Below are positions 1 through 6,968 of a stretch of 34,145 nt of DNA, one piece after another. This stretch comes from Natronospirales bacterium (GTDB lineage Bacteria; Pseudomonadota; Gammaproteobacteria; Natronospirales; REEB76), in NCBI GenBank assembly GCA_021792635.1, contig JAJYUH010000019.1, positions 1 through 34,145 on the forward strand, read 5' to 3'. The notes below the pieces were generated by a model. That model had not been told where the DNA came from, did no database searches, and saw only the letters and a program-made list of their open reading frames with translations. Made by a program: the position numbers and the translations under genes. Each line of letters begins with the position of its first letter. The stretch's first letter is position 1.

Positions 1-80
1 CGAGATGAACCTTTAAGTCCGTCTTCGTGTGCGCTCCTAGTCGGTACCTACGCACGCGACCACGTTACACGAAATCTTAC

Positions 81-121
81 TTCGCCTGAAGGCGAGGGGT
101 TTCCACCATCCCCGAAGGGGA
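81..121. repeat. Two adjacent short hairpins beside the transposase fragment
   Basis: Two small perfect stem-loops stand side by side. At 82-95 TCGCC pairs with GGCGA around a TGAA loop. At 109-121 TCCCC pairs with GGGGA around a GAA loop. Between them is a T/C-rich spacer. Recognisable transposase homology begins just after, at about 126, so this stretch lies at a junction. Hairpins of this sort occur at the ends of IS200/IS605-type elements and in REP-like repeats, but no such gene is visible here. The rest of 1-125 holds nothing I recognise. Confidence 0.4.
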
Positions 122-125
122 CACT

Positions 126-1088
126 AAGCTGTATCACTTGGGGATCCAAGGGCGGGTGTCCCGGAGTACGCTGGCTGACGCCAACGAACATCGCGACTGG
201 CGCATCTACGCCGACTTCGCCCAGTCCTTGATCGGAATCGCCCGGCGCTTGTATGCCGATGAGCCCTTTGGTGTGGACTTGAAGGACACGGTCTACGCCC
301 TGGATGCCACCACCATCGACTTGTGCCTTTCGGTATTCCCCTGGGCACCGTTCCGCGAGACCAAGGCCGCCGTCAAATTGCATACCTTGCTGGACCTGCG
401 CGGCAATATCCCATCCTTCATCCATATCAGCGATGGCAAGTTGCACGAGGTGAACATCCTGGATGAGCTATTACCCGAAGCGGGCGCCTTCTACGTCATG
501 GACCGCGGCTACACCGACTTTGCGCGCTTGTTCCAGTTCCATCAGGCCGGCAGTTTCTTTGTCATCCGCGCCAAGTCGAACCTCAAGATCCAGCGCCGCT
601 ATTCCCACCCCGTGGACCGCTCCACCGGATTGATCTGCGACCAGACCGTGTTCCTAACCGGCTTCTATGCGAGCCAGAATTACGACGGCCCCTTGCGACG
701 CATCCGATTCAATGATCCCTCCAGCGACCACACGTTGGTGTTCCTCACCAACCATTTCACCCTCCCGGCCCTCACCATCACCGAACTCTACCGCTGCCGC
801 TGGCAGGTCGAGCTATTTTTCAAATGGATAAAGCAGCATCTGCGCATCAAGACATTCTTCGGCGTTTCCGAGAATGCCGTCAAAACCCAAATCTGGATCG
901 CCGTCAGTGTGTATGTGCTCGTGGCCATCGTCAAAAAACGTCTCCACTTACCCGCCAGCCTGTATGAAATTTTACAGATCTTGAGCCTCACGCTCTTCGA
1001 ACGTATCCCACTAAATCAACTGCTTACCAAAACCGAACCCGGTCCCATTGCCCCAACGTCGCTAAACCAGCTGAATTTGCTGGATTAA
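126..1088 (+). pseudogene. IS4-family transposase, 5'-truncated
   Basis: This is the C-terminal four-fifths or so of a DDE transposase that would cut and paste its insertion sequence. Family hallmarks are clear. The first Asp lies in YALDATTIDL and the second in YVMDRGYTD. The IS4 signature Y-(2)-R-(3)-E-(6)-K is perfect in LYRCRWQVELFFKWIK. Homology starts at KLYHLGIQGRVSRSTLAD (from 126); the DNA-binding N-terminus usual in this group is absent, and an in-frame stop lies at 87-89. The TTG at 138 is only the first possible start inside the homologous region, not a native start. The C-terminus is complete and ends 17 bp before the SIR2 homology. The product is probably inactive because the N-terminal region and the left IS end are missing. 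The family assignment is secure; the exact IS name is not determined. Confidence 0.85.
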
Positions 1089-1106
1089 CCTCCGGACAGT
1101 AGTGAC
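126..1106 (+). mobile_element. Partial IS4-family insertion sequence
   Basis: The element consists of the truncated transposase plus its right end. After the stop codon comes CCTCCGGACAGTAGTGA (1089-1105), which has the look of an IS4-group terminal inverted repeat. No matching left end (expected to read like TCACTACTGTCCGG) is seen in 1-125, so the element was cut on the left by another event. The right boundary is inferred from where the AT-rich SIR2-like coding sequence takes over. No target duplication can be shown because the left end is gone. Confidence 0.6.
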
Positions 1107-1761
1107 TTGCTGTAAAACCCAAGACACACTAATCACCTTCAACTATGACACCGTTATTGAGGAGTCTATTCCTAATAAGGTCAAGTGGAATCCGAGAGAT
1201 GGATATGGAATACAGGCCAGCGGAATCAATGGTAAATGGGCAAAAGGCTGGAGGAAGAAACATCAATGCGATTCAACTGTACCGAGCCAAGTTCGTCTAT
1301 TAAAACTCCACGGCAGTTTGAACTGGACGCTTTACAACAATAATGCAGTGAGACTTAAGCCGAGACCTTATGTTGTACGATCAAATCGAAGAAATCCTGT
1401 TTTTGACAAATGTTCTATACTGCCACCTGGTTGGCACAAACGAGTCGACGTTAATCCCTATTGCAAGATATGGCAAGATGCACGTCTCAAGATTGAAAGC
1501 TGTTCAGCTTTGGCAATTATTGGTTATTCGCTCCCAGAAACGGATTTGCTGGCTAGAGCATTTTTTGCGGAAGTTAGCCGATTGCGTGCCAAACGCAAGA
1601 AATTTCTGAGTTATCTATACATTGCAGATCCAGATGAATCAATTAAAGATCGATTCGTAAATCTGTTCGCGCCGGCACTTGGACCAAAGGGTCATGTTTA
1701 CCGTTATAAGAGTGTCAGTGAACTGAAGGAAGCGTGGAAGAGAAGCGGACCAAAGAGATAA
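1102..1761 (+). pseudogene. SIR2-like domain protein, 5'-truncated by the IS
   Basis: This is the C-terminal part (219 codons from a fortuitous GTG) of a SIR2-like NAD-consuming protein. Visible motifs in order: TFNYDTVIE (residues 12-20, with the presumed catalytic Asn14), KLHGSLNW (68-75, with the presumed catalytic His70), and IIGYSLPETD (139-148), typical of the SIR2_2-like fold. The N-terminal glycine-rich NAD-binding loop is missing, and its place is taken by the end of the IS4 element, so the gene is broken. Base composition is visibly AT-richer than the flanking core genes and codon choice differs, which suggests horizontal transfer. SIR2-like proteins of this kind are often antiviral NADases that kill or stall phage-infected cells; that role is inferred from the family and cannot operate in a truncated gene. 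No partner gene survives next to it. The stop lies 23 bp from the convergent btuF-like gene, marking the edge of core DNA. Confidence 0.7.
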
Positions 1762-1784
1762 AGAAAAGCTGGCTTGCTATGCGA

Positions 1785-2669
1785 TTACTGCGTGCTCGGC
1801 AAGTGTCGGCGTACCGTATGCAAATCTTCGCAAAGCCGCTGCCCGCCTTGCAAAATCCTCGGCGTGGCGCGGGCCAGCAAATCGCCAGAAATGCTGAACA
1901 GGCTGCCGGTTTTCACGGCGCTGATTTGCGGCCACTGATGCCATTCCTTGAGACGCACGGCGGCGCCGGGATCGCTGCCGGTGACAATCGCCTGCGGATT
2001 GCGCGCCAGTACGGCTCCCAAACTCACCGGTGCCGCCAGCGCATGCAGCTCGCCGAATATATTGCGGCCGCCGCAGAGCTCGATCATGCGGCTGATGATC
2101 TGCCAGCCGCCGACGGTATAAAGCGGCGTGGCGGAAATCTCGTAGAACACCCGCAGCGGTTTGCGGCTCGCATATTCACCGCGCAATTTCGCCAAGCCCG
2201 CGAGAAACGTTTGTGCGGCGGCCTGTGCCTGGCGCTCATGGCCCGTGGCACGGCCGATAAGCTCGAGATTGTGCGCGATATCCACGAGCCGGCGCGTGCC
2301 GATCACCAGCACCGGCAGTTTGAGGGCGCGCAGCCGTTCGATCAGGAATTGCGGCGTGCCGCCAGCCCAAGCGAGCACCAGATCGGGCCTGAGCGCCAGC
2401 AGCCGCTCCAGGTCCACGCTGAAGGCGTCGCCGACGCGTGGCAGTTTTCTCGCCACCGGCGGGTAGTGACTGTAACTCACCGTGCCCACCAGGGTACGGC
2501 CCGCGCCAGCGTCATAGACAAGTTCGGTGAGATCCGGCGCGAGACTCACGATGCGCGCAGCCGGGGCGGCAAGCACGATGATCCGGCCGGTATCGTCCGT
2601 GAGCCTGATGGCAGCCGTTGCCGCAAGCGGCAACAAGGCCAGCAACACAAGCACGAAAACGCGATTCAC
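1785..2669 (-). CDS. btuF: Periplasmic cobalamin/iron-chelate binding protein (BtuF-like)
   Basis: This is a substrate-binding protein of an ABC importer, 294 aa. It opens with a signal peptide (MNRVFVLVLLALLPLAATA) and continues with the class III binding-protein fold (PF01497-type): ARIVSLAPDLTELVYDAGAG near the start and LLALRPDLVLAWAGG after it. Family members bind vitamin B12 or ferric siderophores in the periplasm and hand them to an inner-membrane permease. The length is close to BtuF (about 266 aa in E. coli). I chose the GTG at 2669 because it overlaps the TGA stop of ampE (GTGA), giving translational coupling; GTG 2672 is one codon upstream, and the frame stays open further upstream only inside ampE. 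No btuC or btuD permease or ATPase genes are nearby, so the transporter partners must be elsewhere. B12 rather than another chelate is a best guess. Confidence 0.75.
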   Translation of the reverse strand: MNRVFVLVLLALLPLAATAAIRLTDDTGRIIVLAAPAARIVSLAPDLTELVYDAGAGRTLVGTVSYSHYPPVARKLPRVGDAFSVDLERLLALRPDLVLAWAGGTPQFLIERLRALKLPVLVIGTRRLVDIAHNLELIGRATGHERQAQAAAQTFLAGLAKLRGEYASRKPLRVFYEISATPLYTVGGWQIISRMIELCGGRNIFGELHALAAPVSLGAVLARNPQAIVTGSDPGAAVRLKEWHQWPQISAVKTGSLFSISGDLLARATPRILQGGQRLCEDLHTVRRHLPSTQ

Positions 2670-3532
2670 CACGTCCAGCCGAAGAGTGCAATAAGTCCGT
2701 ACACGACCAGCCAGATGATGAGCGTACGCCATACCAGCATGAGCGCCGAGCGTACCCGTACCGTACCCGCTTCCGCGGCGCTGCTGTGCAATGCTCCGAG
2801 ACCGGTGCATACCAGAACGTCGTTGTTCACCTGGAAAAAACGCAGCGTACAATTTGCATAGTAACTCTTGATATCCGAAACCGCCTCTTCGAAGCTGCCG
2901 GCGAATGCGTAGCCTATGGCAACCAGGTGTGCCGGAATCCAGGCAAGCACGCCGTACAGACGCGCCACGGCGGCGATGAATTCATTGGATTGACCCGCTT
3001 CCGCAGGCAAGCGGTGCAGAAAATCCGCGCTGCGGTACAGCACCGCGCCGGCAGGGCCGAGCACTGCAAACCAGAAGAGTATGCCGAACAACCGGTCGTT
3101 GGCCTCACACAACACTGCGCGGGTAATGGCTTCCGAGCACGCCGCATCTTCCGGCGGCGGTTCGGTCCCCAGCAACTCGCGCGCCAGTTGGTTGGCATGG
3201 CCGGCATTACCGGACTGCGCAGCCTTGATGTACTCCTCGGCCTGGGCATGCAGATCCTGCGGACCCAGGGTAACCAGCAGGATGAATACCGCATAAGCAA
3301 AACCGAATGCGCCCCAGATATGGTCAAGCAGATGGCCGAGAAACAGCACCACCACCGCAGGCACCAGTACGATCACCAACGCACCGGCGGTGGCACGCCA
3401 GAAACCACGGCTGTGGGCGAAGAGCCCCAGACTCTCAAAATAGGCATGGAACCAACGTGGCCCGCGCAGGAATTGCAGATGACGCAGTATCCGGTCCAGC
3501 AAAAGGCTCAGGATAACGGCAATAAAACTCAT
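2666..3532 (-). CDS. ampE: AmpE, inner-membrane protein of the ampDE locus
   Basis: This is a 288-aa polytopic inner-membrane protein of the AmpE family, related to CobD/CbiB membrane proteins. It starts MSFIAVILSLLLDRILRHLQ, and hydrophobic spans are visible near residues 48-70, 73-90, 147-167, 188-210 and 265-285. AmpE has been proposed as a membrane sensor or auxiliary factor in cell-wall recycling and beta-lactamase induction alongside AmpD; its biochemical role is still not settled. It lies 66 bp after ampD on the same strand, and its stop overlaps the start of the btuF-like gene, so the three probably form one transcript. The length matches the E. coli protein (284 aa). No ampR, ampC or ampG is in the window, so the link to beta-lactamase here is only by family. 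Confidence 0.88.
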   Translation of the reverse strand: MSFIAVILSLLLDRILRHLQFLRGPRWFHAYFESLGLFAHSRGFWRATAGALVIVLVPAVVVLFLGHLLDHIWGAFGFAYAVFILLVTLGPQDLHAQAEEYIKAAQSGNAGHANQLARELLGTEPPPEDAACSEAITRAVLCEANDRLFGILFWFAVLGPAGAVLYRSADFLHRLPAEAGQSNEFIAAVARLYGVLAWIPAHLVAIGYAFAGSFEEAVSDIKSYYANCTLRFFQVNNDVLVCTGLGALHSSAAEAGTVRVRSALMLVWRTLIIWLVVYGLIALFGWTW

Positions 3533-3598
3533 GATGAACGCCGGTTGGCCTCCGTTAAAGGTCTGCTGACGTTGTGTAGTAAAGCCGTCCGCGACACG

Positions 3599-4183
3599 TT
3601 AAGCAAGCCTCCGGCGGAAACGCCCCCAGTCAAAGGCCGGTCCGGGGTCGGTCTTGCGCCCCGGGGCGATATCGGCATGCCCCACGATACGCGCGGGCGT
3701 GATCTCCGGATATGCCTCCATCAGGGCACAGGTTACCAGGGCAAGCTCCGCGTATTGCGCGTCCGTGTAGGGCAGTTCGTCGCAGCCCTCAAGCTCGATG
3801 CCGATGGAGAAATCGTTGCACGCCCCGCGTCCCTCGAAAACAGACGCACCCGCGTGCCAGGCACGCCGGCGAAACGTCACGAATTGCACCAGTTCGCCGT
3901 CGCGGCGGATGAGCAGGTGCGGCGCGACTTTGAGGCCCGCGATTTGCGCAAAATAGGCATGTACCTCCGTCGGCAGCCTGCCGAGGAACAGCTGCTCGAT
4001 CCACGGACCCCCGAACTCGCCGGGGGGCAGACTGATGCCATGGATAACCAGGAGATCAATCGGCGCACCCAGCGGCCGGTCATCACAATGGGGCGAAGGC
4101 ACTTGGCGCGCACCGCGCATGCGCCCGGTGGCGTAATCCACCTGCCGCTCTGCGCCGGACACGCTGATATTCCGTTTCCGCAT
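3599..4183 (-). CDS. ampD: 1,6-anhydro-N-acetylmuramyl-L-alanine amidase AmpD
   Basis: This is a cytoplasmic zinc amidase, 194 aa, that removes the stem peptide from anhydro-MurNAc-peptides during peptidoglycan recycling. Zinc ligands align with the family: His48 in VIHGIS, His169 in IVGHADIAPG and Asp179 in KTDPGPAFDW. The catalytic Glu130 sits in IGIELEG, and Lys177 matches the lysine that polarises the substrate. I chose the ATG at 4183 because residues 13-30 (RQVDYATGRMRGARQVPS) are the normal AmpD N-terminus; the reading frame continues to 4450 but overlaps bioA on the other strand without homology. The length fits E. coli AmpD (183 aa), with no signal peptide, as expected for AmpD rather than AmiD. 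It is the first gene of a probable ampD-ampE-btuF-like operon, diverging from bioA across 91 bp. Confidence 0.93.
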   Translation of the reverse strand: MRKRNISVSGAERQVDYATGRMRGARQVPSPHCDDRPLGAPIDLLVIHGISLPPGEFGGPWIEQLFLGRLPTEVHAYFAQIAGLKVAPHLLIRRDGELVQFVTFRRRAWHAGASVFEGRGACNDFSIGIELEGCDELPYTDAQYAELALVTCALMEAYPEITPARIVGHADIAPGRKTDPGPAFDWGRFRRRLA

Positions 4184-4274
4184 GGCGCCATGTTGCCGGG
4201 AAATGCGCAAATGCGCAAAATGCTCGCTCGCGCCTCTCCACACACCGACTCGATAACGGGAACCGATTCTTTCC
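4184..4274. promoter_or_regulatory. Divergent ampD/bioA intergenic region
   Basis: These 91 bp separate two divergent genes and must hold or overlap both promoters. A short tandem repeat, AAATGCGC twice followed by AAAATGC, occupies 4201-4223. I see no clear consensus promoter and no match I could defend to a BirA biotin operator. Confidence 0.35.
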
Positions 4275-5630
4275 ATGAGTACGAACAGCGACTTCGTCCG
4301 CCGTGATCTTGCCGTACTGTGGCACCCCTGCACCCAGATGAAGGACCATGAATGGCTGCCGCTGGTGCCTATTCGCCGTGGTCGAGGCGCATGGCTGGAG
4401 GATTTCGACGGCAAGAAGTATCTGGATGCCATCAGCTCCTGGTGGGTCAATCTGTTCGGTCACGCCAATCCGCGCATCAACGCAGCCCTCGCCCGGCAGA
4501 TGGACGAGCTGGAGCACGTGATCCTTGCGGGTTTCAGTCACGAGGCGGTAGTAGCGCTGTCGGAACGCCTGGTGGCGATCACGCCAGTCGGCCTCACGCG
4601 CTGCTTTTATGCCGATAACGGCTCCTCGGCGGTGGAGGTAGCGGTGAAGATGAGTTTCCATTACTGGCGCAATCGCGGCCAGAACCGAAAAGCCCGTTTT
4701 ATCACGCTCACTAACAGCTACCACGGTGAAACCTTGGGGGCTCTGGCCGTGGGCAACGTGGCGCTCTACAAAGAAACCTATGCGCCACTGCTCATGGAGG
4801 TGATTTCCGTACCCAGCCCCGATTGCCATGGACGGGAAACCGGCGAAAGCTGGGAATCCCACACGTGCAAGATGTTTGCGCATATGCAACGGGCACTGGA
4901 ACAGCACCACGAGGAAACCTGCGCGGTTATTCTGGAACCGCTGGTGCAATGTGCCGGCAACATGCGCATGTACCATCCCAGCTATCTCAAGTTACTGCGC
5001 GAGGCCTGCGATCGCTACGGGGTACATCTGATTGCCGATGAGATCGCCGTAGGCTTTGGCCGTACGGGTACGCTGTTCGCCTGCGAACAAGCGGGCATCA
5101 CCCCGGATTTCCTGCTGCTCTCCAAGGGACTCACCGGCGGCTATCTTCCGCTGTCGGTAGTACTCACCCGTGATGACATCTACCAGGCGTTCTACGACGA
5201 CTACAGCAAACTCACGGCATTCCTGCATTCCCACAGTTACACGGGCAATGCCCTGGGTTGCCGCGCGGCCCTGGCCACCCTGGAGATTTTTGCAGCGGAT
5301 AATGTCATTGAAAAAAACCGCATGCTGGCTGAGCACATGCGCAAGGCGGCAGCGCCGCTGGCGGATCATCCGCATGTGGGGGAAATACGCCAGCACGGCA
5401 TGATCCTCGCCATGGAGATGGTGAAGCACAAAAAGAACCGTGAACCCTACCCCTGGCAGGAGCGGCGTGGACTGACGGTTTATCAGCACGCGCTCAAACG
5501 CGGCGTGCTGCTCAGGCCCGTTGGCAACGTGGTGTATTTCATGCCACCCTACGTCATCACGCCGGAGGAAATTGATCTCATGGCACGGGTGGCGGCGGAA
5601 GGTATTGAGGTGGCGACACGTGCGGGGTGA
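4275..5630 (+). CDS. bioA: Adenosylmethionine-8-amino-7-oxononanoate aminotransferase
   Basis: This PLP enzyme of biotin synthesis converts 7-keto-8-aminopelargonic acid to 7,8-diaminopelargonic acid with S-adenosylmethionine as amino donor. It is 451 aa, close to other BioA proteins. Diagnostic features: WHPCTQMKDHE (residues 16-26), SSWWVNLFGH (54-63), the PLP-phosphate motif NGSSAVEVA (115-123), SYHGETLGALAVG (148-160), DEIAVGFGRTG with the cofactor-binding Asp (255-265), and the Schiff-base Lys284 in LLSKGLTGGYLPLS. The W/WW motif near residue 56 separates BioA from ornithine and GABA transaminases such as the rocD product at 31788. The gene stands alone: no bioB, F, H, C or D is in the window. 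The neighbours ampD (divergent) and rsmE (downstream) are unrelated in function, so this looks like a detached biotin gene. Confidence 0.95.
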   Translation: MSTNSDFVRRDLAVLWHPCTQMKDHEWLPLVPIRRGRGAWLEDFDGKKYLDAISSWWVNLFGHANPRINAALARQMDELEHVILAGFSHEAVVALSERLVAITPVGLTRCFYADNGSSAVEVAVKMSFHYWRNRGQNRKARFITLTNSYHGETLGALAVGNVALYKETYAPLLMEVISVPSPDCHGRETGESWESHTCKMFAHMQRALEQHHEETCAVILEPLVQCAGNMRMYHPSYLKLLREACDRYGVHLIADEIAVGFGRTGTLFACEQAGITPDFLLLSKGLTGGYLPLSVVLTRDDIYQAFYDDYSKLTAFLHSHSYTGNALGCRAALATLEIFAADNVIEKNRMLAEHMRKAAAPLADHPHVGEIRQHGMILAMEMVKHKKNREPYPWQERRGLTVYQHALKRGVLLRPVGNVVYFMPPYVITPEEIDLMARVAAEGIEVATRAG

Positions 5631-5711
5631 GGGGTGCAAAAGCATGATTGAGAAAATCTCCATGTCAAAGTCTTTTTGTATTTCAACTCCCCACTCCGCA
5701 CCCTTCACGCC
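5624..5711. repeat. Imperfect inverted repeat between bioA and rsmE
   Basis: GGGGTGAGGGGTGC (5624-5637, overlapping the bioA stop) and GCACCCTTCACGCC (5698-5711) are inverted copies matching at 12 of 14 positions. They enclose 60 bases that contain a T-rich run (TCTTTTTGT). The 96-bp gap otherwise holds no gene. A transcript reading through could fold here, either as a loose terminator or as a mobile-type intergenic repeat; neither is proven. Confidence 0.4.
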
Positions 5712-5726
5712 TCACTTGCTTTGAGC

Positions 5727-6470
5727 ATGCGCATTCCCCGCATTTACACGCCTCAGCCGCTCGCGGTCCGAGATTCCGTTACCCTGGAAAGGGCGGCTTC
5801 ACAACACCTGCTCACCGTGCTGCGGCTCAAGCCCGGTGCGTCGCTGGTCCTGTTTGATGGTTCCGGCCGCGAGTTCGAGGCGCGTCTGGATGCCGGAGAC
5901 AATCGTCGCGCGCGCATTCTGGTGACCGCCGAACGCACCCATCACAGTGAATCGCCGCTCAGGATCAGTCTTGCTCAGGGTATCTCGCGCAGCGAACGCA
6001 TGGATTACACGCTGCAAAAAGCCGTGGAACTGGGTGTTGCGGAAATTGTGCCGGTCGTGACAGAACGCAGCGTAGTGCGTCTCAACGCGGAACACGCACA
6101 ACGCAAGCGGGAACACTGGCAGCGGCTGGTCATCAGCGCCTGCGAACAATCCGGACGCGTGCGTATCCCACCGGCGCATGCGCCCCTGTCGTACACGGAT
6201 TTCCTGAGTCAACCGACCGATGCTGCGCACAAGCTGCTGCTGGATCCCGAGGGCTCGCAGGCACTCACCACGCTGGGACGACCGGTAAACGGTTGGATAC
6301 AGTTGTTGGCGGGGCCGGAAGGCGGCTTGAGCGAAGCGGAAAAGGCGCAGGCGTTGGCAACGGGTTATACGGGTGTGCGCCTCGGCCCGCGCATCCTGCG
6401 CACCGAGACCGCCGCGCTGGCGGCCTTGAGCCTGTTACAGGGCTTGTGGGGTGATCTGGCCGGGGATTGA
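5727..6470 (+). CDS. rsmE: 16S rRNA m3U1498 methyltransferase RsmE
   Basis: This SPOUT-class methyltransferase, 247 aa, methylates N3 of U1498 in 16S rRNA of the assembled 30S subunit. The N-terminal PUA-like domain starts MRIPRIYTPQPL and includes HLLTVLRLKPG near residues 29-39. The C-terminal trefoil knot that binds SAM shows LLAGPEGGLSEAE followed by VRLGPRILRTETAALAAL, the two family signatures. I chose the ATG at 5727 because the N-terminus then matches known RsmE proteins (243 aa in E. coli); upstream codons in frame come from the repeat-rich gap. No strong ribosome-binding site precedes it. It converges with chpC, with only 3 bp between the stops. Confidence 0.94.
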   Translation: MRIPRIYTPQPLAVRDSVTLERAASQHLLTVLRLKPGASLVLFDGSGREFEARLDAGDNRRARILVTAERTHHSESPLRISLAQGISRSERMDYTLQKAVELGVAEIVPVVTERSVVRLNAEHAQRKREHWQRLVISACEQSGRVRIPPAHAPLSYTDFLSQPTDAAHKLLLDPEGSQALTTLGRPVNGWIQLLAGPEGGLSEAEKAQALATGYTGVRLGPRILRTETAALAALSLLQGLWGDLAGD

Positions 6471-6473
6471 GGT

Positions 6474-6962
6474 TCAGGAACTGGCGGCGGCACGCCGGTG
6501 GGGCATGGCTTCCAGCAGCTTTGCCTCGATCTCTTCCAGATCAGGGATCACCGGCCGCTCATTCGCCATGCGCAGACGATTCAACACCGGGGATTCCTCG
6601 CTGTATGCATTTTCCGGATCCACACTCAGCACCGCGGCATTGACACGCACCAGATAGGGATAGCCCTGGGTCATCAGGGCAAATACCGGCGGTTCCATCT
6701 GCCCGCCGATGGCGAACATGACGGCAATGCGTGTGCGGTTGGCGCGCTCGGGAATCTTGCGTCCGCACAGTCCTTCGAAGGAAATCAGCGGAATTTCCTG
6801 ACCTTGCCAGTTGATCAGCCCGAGCAGCCATTGGGGTGCGCCGCGTAACGGCCGCGGACGCGTGTAACCCATGACTTCCGCCACGGTAATCCGCGGAACG
6901 ATCAATTTACCGCCCGCGAACGGGATCAGCAGACTGTAGACCTCGTCAAATGTCTGTGACAT
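6474..6962 (-). CDS. chpC: CheW-like scaffold protein ChpC of the Pil-Chp system
   Basis: This is a 162-aa cytoplasmic CheW-domain protein. CheW domains couple receptors to a CheA-type kinase. The fold is visible as LIPFAGGKLIVPRITVAEVM (residues 12-31), APQWLLGLINWQGQEIPLIS (42-61) and RIAVMFAIGG. The C-terminal 40 residues (PVLNRLRMANERPVIPDLEE) extend beyond the core domain. Last in the minus-strand pilGHIJ-chpA run and 6 bp after chpA, it occupies the position and has the length of Pseudomonas aeruginosa ChpC (168 aa). The intervening methylesterase gene chpB of Pseudomonas is absent. Its likely role is to connect additional receptors to ChpA. The CheW fold is certain; the name rests on position. 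Confidence 0.82.
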   Translation of the reverse strand: MSQTFDEVYSLLIPFAGGKLIVPRITVAEVMGYTRPRPLRGAPQWLLGLINWQGQEIPLISFEGLCGRKIPERANRTRIAVMFAIGGQMEPPVFALMTQGYPYLVRVNAAVLSVDPENAYSEESPVLNRLRMANERPVIPDLEEIEAKLLEAMPHRRAAASS

Positions 6963-6968
6963 GGAACG

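Noticed and set aside
48..446. Minus-strand open frame at the left edge
   Set aside because: It lies antisense to the transposase, which has the full IS4 signature, and has no recognisable motif.
4201..4223. Short tandem repeat between ampD and bioA as a regulatory iteron
   Set aside because: Only two exact 8-bp units are present; too little to claim a binding site or an origin.
2618..4306. Long plus-strand open frame (over 560 codons) opposite ampE and ampD
   Set aside because: It is antisense to two well-supported genes with intact motifs; the translation is rich in Arg, Gln and His and resembles no protein. It arises from the codon bias of GC-rich DNA.
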